Assembly: GCF_009928525.1 (NCBI RefSeq) | Contig: NZ_JAABOK010000001.1 | Span: 620,001 to 684,000 of the forward strand | Reading direction: 5' to 3' | DNA length: 64,000 nt | Source of the DNA: Chitinophaga solisilvae | Lineage (GTDB): Bacteria; Bacteroidota; Bacteroidia; Chitinophagales; Chitinophagaceae | In this document: piece by piece, positions 9,985-17,990 of the stretch | Position numbering within the stretch: the stretch's first letter is position 1 | Layout of the letters: every line of letters starts with the position of its first letter | Program-made: the position numbers and the translations under genes | The notes under the pieces: model-generated | Databases searched by the model: none | What the model was told of the DNA's origin: nothing | The model's input: only the letters and a program-made list of their open reading frames with translations

Positions 9985-10329
9985 ATGCCTCGTTCAGTTA
10001 ACGCCGTAGCTTCAAGAGCCCGGAGAAAAAGGATCTTAAAGCAAGCCAAAGGCTTCTACGGTAAAAGAAAGAATGTTTACACAGTAGCGAAGAACGTCCT
10101 CGAAAAAGGACTCACTTATAGCTACGTAGGTCGTAAACTGAAGAAAAGAAACTACCGTCAGCTGTGGATCGCCCGTATCAACGCTGCAGTAAGAGCAGAA
10201 GGTCTGACCTACTCTGTGTTCATGAACAAATTAGCCGGTAAAAACATCGACCTGAACAGAAAAGTTCTGGCTGATCTGGCTATGAATGAACCAGAAACCT
10301 TCAAGAAGCTGGTTGCTTCTGTAAAGTAA
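9985..10329 (+). CDS. rplT: 50S ribosomal protein L20
   Basis: A 114-residue protein, [20 protein letters not shown], with the typical long basic N-terminal extension ([15 protein letters not shown]) and the globular C-terminal part ([15 protein letters not shown]). L20 binds 23S rRNA early in 50S assembly, and in many bacteria it represses its own operon. No leader structure was identified in the 53-bp gap after rpmI. It is convergent with ispE, with only 3 bp between the stop codons. Confidence 0.97.
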   Translation: MPRSVNAVASRARRKRILKQAKGFYGKRKNVYTVAKNVLEKGLTYSYVGRKLKKRNYRQLWIARINAAVRAEGLTYSVFMNKLAGKNIDLNRKVLADLAMNEPETFKKLVASVK

Positions 10330-10332
10330 GCC

Positions 10333-11142
10333 TTAACTCACTTTATATACCAGGTAGCTGGCATCCCACCGGATGTCAGCTATTTTGTTTTTAGGGAAGA
10401 TACCTACCACTGCGGAACCACTGCCACTCATTGCCGCATATATTGCCCCGTTTTCATACATGGCTGCCTTTATAGCCGCCAGCACCGGGTACTCCCGGAA
10501 TACCGGCTGCTCAAAATCATTGCTGATAACATCTTTCCAGGTATCTACCGGCTCCATAATTTTTTCCTGTAAGGCATACGCAGGCGTCTGCGGCGTAATC
10601 TGCCGGAAGGCCCAGCCCGTATTCACATGAATACCAGGATGTACCAGCAGGAAAGAGCAGCTGGACAGGTCCAAGGACAGCGGCGTCAGTATTTCTCCGC
10701 GCCCGGTGGCATAGCACGGCCTGTTGGGAATGAAAAAAGGACAGTCGCTTCCCAACTGTGCTGCGTAATCCATCAGTGCCGCTTCACTCAGATGCAGCTG
10801 GAATTTGCTGCTGAGTGCTTTCAGCATAAATGCCGCATCGGAAGATCCGCCTCCGAGGCCGGCCCCGATAGGAATATGCTTATGCAGATGTATCGCTACC
10901 GGTTGCAGCTGCGGATAATCCTGCTGCAATAACCGGAATGCCCTGATACAGAGATTGTCGGCAGCATCTCCGGGAACTGCAATACCACTGCTGTTGAAGG
11001 TGAGCGCAGGTGCGCTGATAACCTCCAGTGCATCTGTTACCGGCAGGGGATAAAATACAGTTTCCAGATCATGAAATCCATCATCCCGCCTGCGGGTGAT
11101 GTGCAGTCCGAGGTTAATCTTACAATTAGGAAAAACTATCAT
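10333..11142 (-). CDS. ispE: 4-diphosphocytidyl-2-C-methyl-D-erythritol kinase
   Basis: GHMP-family kinase of the non-mevalonate (MEP) isoprenoid pathway; it phosphorylates CDP-methylerythritol. Visible motifs are the N-terminal MIVFPNCKINLGLHITRRR (Lys/Asn substrate residues), the glycine-rich ATP loop PIGAGLGGGSSDAAF and the C-terminal AAMSGSGSAVVGIF. The start at 11142 is chosen because the family begins just before the KINLGL motif; a longer frame exists upstream to 11193 but its extra residues are unlike the family. The product is 269 residues, normal length. Confidence 0.95.
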   Translation of the reverse strand: MIVFPNCKINLGLHITRRRDDGFHDLETVFYPLPVTDALEVISAPALTFNSSGIAVPGDAADNLCIRAFRLLQQDYPQLQPVAIHLHKHIPIGAGLGGGSSDAAFMLKALSSKFQLHLSEAALMDYAAQLGSDCPFFIPNRPCYATGRGEILTPLSLDLSSCSFLLVHPGIHVNTGWAFRQITPQTPAYALQEKIMEPVDTWKDVISNDFEQPVFREYPVLAAIKAAMYENGAIYAAMSGSGSAVVGIFPKNKIADIRWDASYLVYKVS

Positions 11143-11212
11143 GTAAAATACATTGCACGGCAATGCAGCAGACAGGTAGTCTATCCGTTGCACTTACCAG
11201 GGATCAAAAAAT

Positions 11213-11812
11213 TTATCTGCTTTTACGGCTATTGATTTCGTCGCGGATAGCGATAGCCCGGATGTAATCTTCCTGTTCCAGTACTTCCTGTAACAGCTGT
11301 GTCAGCTCTTCCAGGTTCATGGCTTTGAGGTCGTCTTCTGCTCCTCTCTCGTGTTCGGAAATGGTGGGGGTTACAGGCTTGGCGCTTTTTTTGCCTGCCG
11401 GATCATCCAGCAGTATGCCTGCGCTGTTGAGAATATTTTCGAAGGTGTAGATAGGACAGCCAAAACGTACAGCCAGTGCCAGTGCATCGGACGTACGGGA
11501 ATCGATCTCTATAGTTTCATCATTGCTGGAACAGATAAGTTTGGAATAAAAAATGCCCTCTTGTAAATTACTGATCACTACTTCATGCAATTCAATATTG
11601 AATGCATTCATAAAGTTTTTCATCAGATCATGTGTAAGAGGACGGCTGGGTTGCATCTTTTCCAACGCCACGGCTATCGCCTGCGCTTCAAAGCCTCCGA
11701 TCACAATCGGCAAACGACGTAGTCCGTTTACTTCTCCCAATACCACGGCATATGAATGAGTCTGCGTAATGCTGTGCGATAAAGCAACTATTTCCAGTTC
11801 TATTTTTCTCAT
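11213..11812 (-). CDS. Bifunctional nuclease family protein with UVR-like C-terminal motif
   Basis: A 199-residue protein. Residues 1-130 match the bifunctional nuclease (DUF151) fold, with motifs LPIVIGGFEAQAIA, MKNFMNAFNIEL and IDSRTSDALALAVRF. The C-terminal 40 residues (LTQLLQEVLEQEDYIRAIAIRD) resemble the UvrB/UvrC interaction helix pair, a combination common in Bacteroidota. The family is reported to have RNase and DNase activity; its role here is unknown. It lies 70 bp upstream of ispE on the same strand and may be cotranscribed with it. Confidence 0.88.
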   Translation of the reverse strand: MRKIELEIVALSHSITQTHSYAVVLGEVNGLRRLPIVIGGFEAQAIAVALEKMQPSRPLTHDLMKNFMNAFNIELHEVVISNLQEGIFYSKLICSSNDETIEIDSRTSDALALAVRFGCPIYTFENILNSAGILLDDPAGKKSAKPVTPTISEHERGAEDDLKAMNLEELTQLLQEVLEQEDYIRAIAIRDEINSRKSR

Positions 11813-11895
11813 ATCTGTCTTGCGTTGTCGCTGAATGTTTTGTAAGACCGTGAAGTTAGAAAAATATTCCTTATCTCTAAAATAAATCTATTATG

Positions 11896-12080
11896 ATTTG
11901 GGATTTGGTTATTTGAAATTTAGTCATTTAAAATGCAGCGGAGCGTTAACCGAAGTTTCAACACATAGATTTTTTACTTACATCTCCACTCAGACATGCG
12001 CTCAAATCTCCGCTTAATTCTCCGCTTAATTCTCCGCTGCATTTTAAATAACCAAATCTCAAATAACCAAATCTCAAAAT
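11896..12080. repeat. Long intergenic inverted repeat, family A (copy A1)
   Basis: Left arm 11896-11943 and right arm 12032-12080 are imperfect reverse complements over about 48 bp. Each contains two 15-bp words of the ATTTGAGATTTGGTT type followed by ATTTAAAATGCAGCGGAG. The spacer holds two further CTCCGCTTAATT words next to the right arm. It fills the gap between etfA and the nuclease gene, and the right arm ends one base from the etfA stop codon. No T-tract terminator is attached. Confidence 0.9.
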
Positions 12081-12081
12081 A

Positions 12082-13053
12082 TTAATTGCCTTTGAGTTGT
12101 TTTACGGCGGCAGTCAGCTTCGGAACTACTTCAAAGGCATCACCAACTATGCCATAATCTGCAGCTTTGAAAAAGGGTGCTTCCGGATCCTTGTTGATGA
12201 CTACAATGACTTTACTTCCGTTTACACCGGCCAGGTGCTGAATAGCACCGGAAATACCGATGGCAATATACAGGTTGGGGCGTACGGTAAGACCGGTCTG
12301 GCCTACGTGTTCATGATGAGGGCGCCAGCCTGAATCTGCTACCGGGCGGGAGCTGGCAGTGGCTGCTCCCAGCGCTTTGGCCAGGTCTTCCAGGATACCC
12401 CAGTTCTCAGGGCCTTTCAATCCGCGGCCACCGCTCACGATAATCTCTGCTTCTGTCAGTGGAATATCTCCGCTCACCGTTTCTACTTTCAACACTTTTA
12501 CCTTGAAGTCAGCATCCTGTACAGCTGGTGTAAAAGCTTCCACTGTCGCCGTGCCGGAGCCTGCCACAGCAGGGAAAGTGTTAGGTATGAGAGAGATGAT
12601 TTTCTTCTCTGAAGTAATATTTACATTGGCAAATGCCTTACCGGAAAATACATTTTTCTTTACAACAAATCCGTTACTGGTATCAGGGTAGGATACAGCG
12701 CCCGCAACCAGTCCGGCTTTCAGTCTGGCGGCTACACGGGGCGCGATGGCTTTACCGTCAAAGTTGTGAGGGAATACAATCACCTGTGCACCTTCCTTAC
12801 CTGCCGCTTCGGCAATGATTTTGGTGAACACACCACTTTCTACTTCATGCAGGCGGGCATCTGCCACATGCAATACTTTAGCGGCGCCATAGTTACCCAG
12901 TGCCGTCAGCTCTGCATTGTCTGCAGGACCCAGTACCAGCGCTGTGGCGGTAGTGCCCAGCTGTTGTGCTACTTTGGCTCCGTATTGCACTGCTTCCAGC
13001 GCTGCTTTCTTGATTTTTCCCTGTGCCTGATCGGCAAATATTAATATAGACAT
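12082..13053 (-). CDS. etfA: Electron transfer flavoprotein subunit alpha
   Basis: A 323-residue protein with the ETF-alpha FAD domain in its C-terminal half: IVSGGRGLKG, then PVADSGWRPHHEHVGQTG, then YIAIGISGAIQHLAG and a closing VINKDPEAPFFKAADYGIVGD. It forms a heterodimer with EtfB (44 bp upstream on the same strand) and passes electrons from acyl-CoA dehydrogenases towards the quinone pool via ETF:QO. All hallmark motifs are intact. The 3' end abuts the A1 inverted repeat. Confidence 0.97.
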   Translation of the reverse strand: MSILIFADQAQGKIKKAALEAVQYGAKVAQQLGTTATALVLGPADNAELTALGNYGAAKVLHVADARLHEVESGVFTKIIAEAAGKEGAQVIVFPHNFDGKAIAPRVAARLKAGLVAGAVSYPDTSNGFVVKKNVFSGKAFANVNITSEKKIISLIPNTFPAVAGSGTATVEAFTPAVQDADFKVKVLKVETVSGDIPLTEAEIIVSGGRGLKGPENWGILEDLAKALGAATASSRPVADSGWRPHHEHVGQTGLTVRPNLYIAIGISGAIQHLAGVNGSKVIVVINKDPEAPFFKAADYGIVGDAFEVVPKLTAAVKQLKGN

Positions 13054-13097
13054 GAAAATGTAGAATTAGAAATGAACAAATAGATACCTGCCGGTGA

Positions 13098-13838
13098 TCA
13101 GATCACCTTTGCTTCTTCGTGCAGTAATTTTACCAGCTCGTCAACATTATCAGGGCTGATGAGTTTCACGCCTGCCTTAGCCGGCGGCAGCTCAAAGCTG
13201 ACAATGCTGGTCAGCGTTTCTGCAGCAACAGGTTCTACAACGGCCAACGGTTTTGTTCTCGCTGCCATAATACCGCGCATGTTAGGTATACGGGCTTCTG
13301 CCATTCCTTTCTGACAGGAAACTACTACCGGAAGCGATACTTCACAGATTTCTTCACCGCCTTCAATTTCCCGGTTAATAGTAGCTTTGGTGCCGCTCAG
13401 TTCAAATTTGGCCGCAATGGACACATAGGGGAGGTCCAGCAGTTCTGCTACCATACCGCCGATGCCGGAACCATTGTAATCAATGGTTTCCTTACCGGTA
13501 AATATGATGTCGTATTGTTTGTCTTTCGCAAATGCCGCTATCTCAGCCGCTATATAATAACTGTCAGCGCTGTCTGCGTTGATACGGAATGCTTCATCGC
13601 CGCCCAGCGCCAGCGCCTTGCGGATAATTGGGTCACAATCTACGCCGCCTACAGTAACCAGATGTACGTCTGCACCAATGGTTTCTTTCAGTTCCAGCGC
13701 TCTTACCAGCGCATACCATTCATCGTAAGGGTTAATAATAAACTGGACGCCAGCCTCATTGAATTTCGTGTTATTGTCCGTGAAAGCTATTTTTGCAGTC
13801 GTGTCCGGAGTTTTACTGATACAAACTAAAATCTTCAT
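13098..13838 (-). CDS. etfB: Electron transfer flavoprotein subunit beta
   Basis: A 246-residue protein, MKILVCISKTPDTTAKIAF, with the family signature around VELLDLPYVS and the motif LPVVVSCQKGMAEARIPNMRG. It binds AMP and pairs with EtfA as a soluble carrier for beta-oxidation and related dehydrogenases. It is first in the etfBA operon. Start and length are typical. A TATATTTG -7 element lies 37 bp upstream. Confidence 0.97.
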   Translation of the reverse strand: MKILVCISKTPDTTAKIAFTDNNTKFNEAGVQFIINPYDEWYALVRALELKETIGADVHLVTVGGVDCDPIIRKALALGGDEAFRINADSADSYYIAAEIAAFAKDKQYDIIFTGKETIDYNGSGIGGMVAELLDLPYVSIAAKFELSGTKATINREIEGGEEICEVSLPVVVSCQKGMAEARIPNMRGIMAARTKPLAVVEPVAAETLTSIVSFELPPAKAGVKLISPDNVDELVKLLHEEAKVI

Positions 13839-13874
13839 GGCCTTAAACTGTTTGGTTTAAAAATGCGGTAATAG

Positions 13875-13882
13875 CAAATATA
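13875..13882 (-). promoter_or_regulatory. Promoter -7 element of etfBA
   Basis: On the minus strand TATATTTG fits TAnnTTTG and lies 37 bp upstream of the etfB ATG. No good -33 element stands at the usual spacing. Confidence 0.45.
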
Positions 13883-13996
13883 TTTAATTAATGTACGCCA
13901 ACCGCAGGGCCAATAATATGATTTTAATCAGTATAAACCATCAGATATGATTGTTATCTGTAATTTATTGCAGCCTGAGAAAAACATACAACCCGC

Positions 13997-14308
13997 ATGG
14001 ATAGAATTGCACTCATTAAACAGATGCTGGAAAAAAGTCCGAACGACAGCTTCCTGAAACACGCACTGGCACTGGAATACATAAAATTGAACGACGATGC
14101 CGGCGCCCGGCAGCTCTTTGAAGAACTGCTCGCACACGAACCCGGGTATGTTGGTTCTTACTACCACCTGGGTAAACTGCTGGAGCGCAGCGGACAAAGA
14201 GAGGCGGCTGTTGCAACCTATGAAAAAGGAATGGAAATGGCAAAGGCCGGCAATGAAAGACATGCCTACAACGAGCTGCAGGCAGCCTATGAAGAACTGG
14301 TGTATTAA
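13997..14308 (+). CDS. Small tetratricopeptide-repeat protein
   Basis: A 103-residue all-helical protein with about two TPR units: NDSFLKHALALEYIKLNDDAGA and GSYYHLGKLLERSGQREAA, the second with the G-Y-A-type TPR spacing. There is no signal peptide, so it is probably cytosolic and binds a partner. It ends 15 bp before tilS on the same strand, suggesting cotranscription. The specific function is unknown. Confidence 0.85.
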   Translation: MDRIALIKQMLEKSPNDSFLKHALALEYIKLNDDAGARQLFEELLAHEPGYVGSYYHLGKLLERSGQREAAVATYEKGMEMAKAGNERHAYNELQAAYEELVY

Positions 14309-14323
14309 TATAAGTAAGTAAAC

Positions 14324-15655
14324 ATGCCACAACAACTACTGACAAATTTCAGATCATATATTACTGCACAGCAACTTTTTGATCCGTCACAACGTATACT
14401 GCTGGCGGTGAGCGGAGGGTCAGACTCGGTGGTGATGGCCCGTCTGTTCAAAGCGGCAGGCTTCACTGCAGGTATAGCGCATTGCAACTTCCAGCTGCGG
14501 GGAGAAGAATCTGTAAGAGATGAACAATTCGTTCAGCAGCTGGCCGCCTCCCTGGATATGCCGTTGTATAACGTCCGGTTTAATACGGAAGAATGGGCAG
14601 CCTCGCACCAGGTAAGCATCCAGGTGGCGGCCCGGGAATTACGCTACGGATGGCTGGAAACAATCCGCATCCAGGAAGGATACAGCTATATAGCTACGGC
14701 CCATCATATGCAGGACAGCGTGGAAACTGCCCTGATGAATTTCTGCAAAGGCACCGGCATCGCCGGCCTGCACGGTATATTGCCTAAACAGGAACGCCTG
14801 ATCCGTCCGCTGCTGTTTACGGACAAGGATGTGCTGACTGCCTACGCAGCCCTGCACGGGATCAGCTTTGTGGAAGATAGCTCCAATATAACGGACAAGT
14901 ATACACGTAATTTCTTCCGGCATCATGTCATCCCGCAGATACAGGAAGTGTTCCCTGCAGCTATAAAAAATATGGATGGCTCCATTGCCCGTATGAAGGA
15001 GGCTGAAATCCTTTACCAGGAGGCATTGGCGAAGCACCGTAAAAGATTGCTGTTTAAAGAAGGCAACACTTTCAGGGTACCTGTACGTAAACTGCAGCTG
15101 GCCGTTCCCCTGCAAACCATTGCCTGGGAACTGTTCCGCGCCTTTGATTGCAGTCCTGCCCAAACGCAGCAGGTACTCTCCCTGCTGGACAGCGAGTCTG
15201 GCAGATACGTGGAAACCTCCTCCCATCGCATTATCCGCAACCGCAACTGGCTGCTGATTACGCCTGTTCCGCTGGAAGAAGCGCCCCTGCAGGTGATCGA
15301 AGCCTCACAGTCACACCTGTCATTCGGCGACCGGCAGTTGCGCATCCGCCGCCAGGAACGCGGCACGGAAACCATTCCGGCAACACCTTCCATCGCCTGG
15401 CTGGATGCAGATAAAATCACCTATCCGCTCATATTACGCAAATGGAAACAGGGCGATTACTTCTATCCACTGGGCATGTCCAGAAAGAAAAAAATCAGCC
15501 GCTTCCTCATCGATCAGAAACTATCCCTTCCCCAGAAAGAAAATGTCTGGGTCATAGAATCTGCCAAAAGAATTATCTGGATTGTAGGCATGCGCATTGA
15601 CGACCGTTTTAAACTCACACAAGGTTGTAGAAGGGTATTGGTGCTGGAAACTTAA
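14324..15655 (+). CDS. tilS: tRNA(Ile)-lysidine synthase
   Basis: A 443-residue PP-loop ATPase that modifies C34 of tRNA-Ile(CAU) to lysidine so that it reads AUA. The PP-loop SGGSDS is at residues 30-35, followed by the family motifs HCNFQLRGEES, ATAHHMQDSVETALMNFCKG and RNFFRHHVIPQI. The C-terminal part (RKWKQGDYFYPLGMSRKKKISRF) is the TilS substrate-binding domain. The gene is essential in most bacteria. It is convergent with the rhomboid gene, with inverted repeat B1 between them. Confidence 0.96.
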   Translation: MPQQLLTNFRSYITAQQLFDPSQRILLAVSGGSDSVVMARLFKAAGFTAGIAHCNFQLRGEESVRDEQFVQQLAASLDMPLYNVRFNTEEWAASHQVSIQVAARELRYGWLETIRIQEGYSYIATAHHMQDSVETALMNFCKGTGIAGLHGILPKQERLIRPLLFTDKDVLTAYAALHGISFVEDSSNITDKYTRNFFRHHVIPQIQEVFPAAIKNMDGSIARMKEAEILYQEALAKHRKRLLFKEGNTFRVPVRKLQLAVPLQTIAWELFRAFDCSPAQTQQVLSLLDSESGRYVETSSHRIIRNRNWLLITPVPLEEAPLQVIEASQSHLSFGDRQLRIRRQERGTETIPATPSIAWLDADKITYPLILRKWKQGDYFYPLGMSRKKKISRFLIDQKLSLPQKENVWVIESAKRIIWIVGMRIDDRFKLTQGCRRVLVLET

Positions 15656-15660
15656 AGGAG

Positions 15661-15808
15661 AAATTACGAATGATCAATTACGAATTACGAATTGCGAATT
15701 ACGAATGTAGAAGCGAAGTTCAAAACGAAGATTAAATTCTTTATCCGCTTATATCGCTCTCATTCGCAATTCATCATTCGTAATTCGTAATTAATAATTC
15801 GTAATTTT
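15661..15808. repeat. Long intergenic inverted repeat, family B (copy B1)
   Basis: Left arm from 15661 and right arm 15761-15808 are imperfect reverse complements built from AATTACG/AATTGCG heptads ending in AATG. The inner part contains AGAAGCGAAG and CCGCTTAT words like those of other copies. It fills the space between the convergent tilS and rhomboid genes and begins 5 bp after the tilS stop. The stem is the least perfect of the complete family B copies. Confidence 0.85.
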
Positions 15809-15811
15809 AAA

Positions 15812-16417
15812 TCACCTATGTGTGAGCATATAAATAAAATTAGTTCCAAGTTCCGGGTGAAATACCAACGGGAATACGAGGCCGTACAATGCGCCCCAGA
15901 GGTGCGCATCGTGGTTGACGTTACCGCCGCCTTTCCTGGACATGTAGGCGGAGATGGCGAGGAATAATACGCCGTAGATGACTGCCGGAATTTTTATGGC
16001 GAAGAAAAGGTAGATGCTGGCCCACGGATTTATGAGGATAGAGGTAAATACGATACCGGAAATAGCGCCGGAAGCGCCGAGCGAGGCGTAATTCGGGTTG
16101 TTGCGGTGCTTCAGGTAAGACGGAATATCTGCTATAACAATACCCAGCAGGTAATACAGGATATATACCAGCTTGTTCTGAAACAGCTGTTCAAACACAC
16201 TCTCTATAAAGCTGCCGAAGAAATACAATGTCAGCATATTGAACAGCAGGTGCTGGAAATCCGCATGTACAAAGCCGGATGTAATAAACCGGTAGTACTG
16301 TCTGTATCTGCTTACCTCGTAGGGGCGCAGCATTAGCTTATCCAGCTGATCGTAGTTGTTCAGGGCAGAATAGGAAATCAGGCACGTTACGATGATGATG
16401 ATAATACTGATGGACAT
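15812..16417 (-). CDS. Rhomboid-family intramembrane serine protease
   Basis: A 201-residue protein with about six membrane segments. The rhomboid hallmarks are visible: H56 and N60 in FQHLLFN (oxyanion hole), the catalytic serine S116 in GASG (114-117), and the catalytic histidine H172 in AHLWGALYG. It cleaves substrates within the membrane; the substrates are not known here. It lacks extra N-terminal cytosolic domains. It lies 29 bp downstream of rlmH, same strand. Confidence 0.93.
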   Translation of the reverse strand: MSISIIIIIVTCLISYSALNNYDQLDKLMLRPYEVSRYRQYYRFITSGFVHADFQHLLFNMLTLYFFGSFIESVFEQLFQNKLVYILYYLLGIVIADIPSYLKHRNNPNYASLGASGAISGIVFTSILINPWASIYLFFAIKIPAVIYGVLFLAISAYMSRKGGGNVNHDAHLWGALYGLVFPLVFHPELGTNFIYMLTHR

Positions 16418-16446
16418 AAGTTCGGATTGTTAGACTATAAATGTAA

Positions 16447-16920
16447 CTATTGATGATGATATTTCTCGCGATTTAATACGGTGTAGGCGCGATACAGCTG
16501 CTCCGTAAAAATCAGTCTCACCAGCTGGTGGGGAAAGGTGAGGGGAGAGAGAGACATTTGTAGCTGTGCGCGTTGCAGCAGGGACTGATCAATGCCGAAT
16601 GCGCCCCCGATCAGTATAATCAGCTGACGGGTGCCTGCATTGGTACGTTGTTGCAGAAATTCGGAGAACTGAACTGTTGTCATCATTTTTCCCTTTTCAT
16701 CCAGCGCAAGCAGGTAATCCGTTGGCTGTAACAGGTCCATGATGAGCCTGGCTTCCTGTTTTTTCAATTCGGGAACTGACAGGCTCGCTGCCTGTTTCAC
16801 GGTGGGGATGAGTTTAACATCAAAATCCACATAGTGCTGCAGTCTTTTCTGAAATACAGCTATCCCTTCCCTGATATAGGGATCATGTTCCTTTCCGATG
16901 CTCCAGAGTTGAATTTTCAC
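16447..16920 (-). CDS. rlmH: 23S rRNA (pseudouridine1915-N3)-methyltransferase
   Basis: A 157-residue SPOUT methyltransferase, MKIQLWSIGKEHDPYI. The SAM-binding knot motifs ALDEKGKMMTTVQFSEFL, LIGGAFGIDQ and LSPLTFPHQLVRLIFTEQLY are present, and the C-terminal EKYHHQ is the conserved family ending. It methylates helix 69 of 23S rRNA on assembled ribosomes. Length and start are canonical. Confidence 0.96.
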   Translation of the reverse strand: MKIQLWSIGKEHDPYIREGIAVFQKRLQHYVDFDVKLIPTVKQAASLSVPELKKQEARLIMDLLQPTDYLLALDEKGKMMTTVQFSEFLQQRTNAGTRQLIILIGGAFGIDQSLLQRAQLQMSLSPLTFPHQLVRLIFTEQLYRAYTVLNREKYHHQ

Positions 16921-16993
16921 TTGTACTATATATTAAGCAATTACTGTAAAAGTACATGTAAACCAGGAATTTGCAGAAAAAAATCAGAAAGAA

Positions 16994-17024
16994 TTTGGTA
17001 GTTTGAGAAAAACGCATACCTTTG
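16994..17024 (+). promoter_or_regulatory. Promoter of the first tRNA-Arg gene
   Basis: TTTGG at 16994-16998 (-33) and TACCTTTG at 17017-17024 (-7), separated by 18-19 bp, match the Bacteroidota consensus. The tRNA begins 20 bp after the -7 element. Confidence 0.8.
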
Positions 17025-17044
17025 CAATCCTATCACAAACAAAT

Positions 17045-17121
17045 GGCTGCGTAGCTCAACTGAATAGAGCATCTGACTACGGATCAGAAGGTTTCAGGTT
17101 TGAATCCTGACGCGGTCACCA
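17045..17121 (+). tRNA. tRNA-Arg (anticodon ACG), copy 1
   Basis: A full cloverleaf: acceptor GGCTGCG/CGCGGTC, D-stem GCTC/GAGC, anticodon stem TCTGA/TCAGA with loop CTACGGA, T-stem TCAGG/CCTGA and encoded CCA. The anticodon ACG (read as ICG) decodes CGU, CGC and CGA. The D-loop AACTGAATA and T-loop TTTGAAT give A19 and U56 in place of the usual G19-C56. It is identical to copy 3 over its whole length. Confidence 0.95.
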
Positions 17122-17135
17122 GAAAAAAAAGAAAT

Positions 17136-17160
17136 AAAGCCGCTTTTAAAGCGGCTTTTT
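17136..17160 (+). terminator. Terminator after tRNA-Arg copy 1
   Basis: AAAGCCGCTTT pairs with AAAGCGGCTTT across a one-base loop, followed by T-rich sequence (CTTTTT). Rho-independent form. The remaining bases to 17379 show no gene. Confidence 0.85.
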
Positions 17161-17379
17161 CTTTTTATACCCAGCCCGGTTTTAACACCTTCAGATCAGC
17201 AGAAAGCAAAAAAGGAGGAATGGTTTTTATAATCGTTGACAGATAACTGTATTTTTTTTCTTCTCCCCGGATGAAAAGATAATTCCTTCAAAATCCTTTG
17301 TAGTAAAGTGTTTCGGAAGATGTGTCCTTCTTCGTATACCCGTTTACGGTAGTTGATGAAAAAAAATATCGCAAAAAAA

Positions 17380-17410
17380 TTTGTTTAGTTTAAAACTAAT
17401 CCTACATTTG
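17380..17410 (+). promoter_or_regulatory. Promoter of the second tRNA-Arg gene
   Basis: TTTG at 17380-17383 and TACATTTG at 17403-17410, 19 bp apart, matching the spacing of the other two tRNA promoters here. Confidence 0.8.
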
Positions 17411-17428
17411 CAATCCCAAAACGGGAAT

Positions 17429-17502
17429 GGCTTCATAGCTCAACTGAATAGAGCATTTGACTACGAATCAAAAGGTTTCTGGTTTGAATCCAGATGAGGT
17501 CA
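17429..17502 (+). tRNA. tRNA-Arg (anticodon ACG), diverged copy 2
   Basis: The cloverleaf is intact with different stems: acceptor GGCTTCA/TGAGGTC, anticodon stem TTTGA/TCAAA with loop CTACGAA, T-stem TCTGG/CCAGA. Base changes relative to copies 1 and 3 are compensated within the stems, so it looks functional. The bases after the discriminator are CAA rather than CCA, so the CCA end would have to be added enzymatically. It shares the A19/U56 loop pattern of the other two. Confidence 0.88.
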
Positions 17503-17517
17503 CAAAAAGTTGGAAAG

Positions 17518-17542
17518 TGCTGCATAACCTGCAGCATTTTTT
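17518..17542 (+). terminator. Terminator after tRNA-Arg copy 2
   Basis: TGCTGC-ATAACCT-GCAGCA hairpin followed by six T. Confidence 0.8.
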
Positions 17543-17597
17543 AGCGAAAAAATCAAATACTGTTAAAAAGTAACAAGTATAAAAGATTGAAAAATAA

Positions 17598-17628
17598 TTT
17601 GTTAGAATTGTAAAAAATACTATCTTTG
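17598..17628 (+). promoter_or_regulatory. Promoter of the third tRNA-Arg gene
   Basis: TTTG at 17598-17601 and TATCTTTG at 17621-17628, 19 bp apart; the tRNA starts 16 bp downstream. Confidence 0.8.
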
Positions 17629-17644
17629 CAATATCAAACAAAAC

Positions 17645-17721
17645 GGCTGCGTAGCTCAACTGAATAGAGCATCTGACTACGGATCAGAAGGTTTCAGGTT
17701 TGAATCCTGACGCGGTCACCA
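17645..17721 (+). tRNA. tRNA-Arg (anticodon ACG), copy 3
   Basis: Base-for-base identical to copy 1 (17045-17121), including the encoded CCA. The flanks differ, apart from promoter elements at the same spacing, so this is a gene duplication with its own transcription signals rather than a polycistronic array. Confidence 0.95.
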
Positions 17722-17723
17722 GG

Positions 17724-17756
17724 AAAAAGGTTGTTTCATCAGAAACAGCCTTTTTT
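17724..17756 (+). terminator. Terminator after tRNA-Arg copy 3
   Basis: AAAAAGGTTGTTTC-ATCA-GAAACAGCCTTTTTT, a hairpin with one G-U pair and a T-tract. Confidence 0.8.
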
Positions 17757-17814
17757 CATTTTAGCCCGTTCCCAACATGTAGCATTCCACAACCAGGGGC
17801 AAAAAATCTTCAGT

Positions 17815-17946
17815 ATTTGAGATTTGGTTATTTGAGATTTGATTATTTAAAATGCAGCGGAGACATAAGCGTTAAGCAGCAATGATTTTCGCTTATGTCT
17901 CCGCTGCATTTTAAATAATCAAATCTCAAATAACCAAATCTCAAAT
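17815..17946. repeat. Long intergenic inverted repeat, family A (copy A2), perfect arms
   Basis: Arms 17815-17871 and 17890-17946 are perfect reverse complements over 57 bp with an 18-nt loop. From outside in, the arm reads ATTTGAGATTTGGTT, ATTTGAGATTTGATT, ATTTAAAATGCAGCGG, AGACATAAGCG. It lies between the third tRNA terminator and the small gene at 17991. No T-tract follows and no open frame is associated. Confidence 0.97.
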
Positions 17947-17990
17947 GGCACAGGATTGGCTATATCCTGACCGGACTAAACTTTTATTTT

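Noticed and set aside
14639..15226. 195-codon minus-strand frame inside tilS
   Set aside because: Antisense to a complete tilS with all motifs; no independent support.
17429..17502. Second tRNA-Arg as a pseudogene
   Set aside because: Although diverged and without CCA, all stems are compensated and promoter and terminator are intact.
17459..17885. Short frames across the tRNA genes
   Set aside because: They run through tRNA and hairpin sequence and lack start signals.
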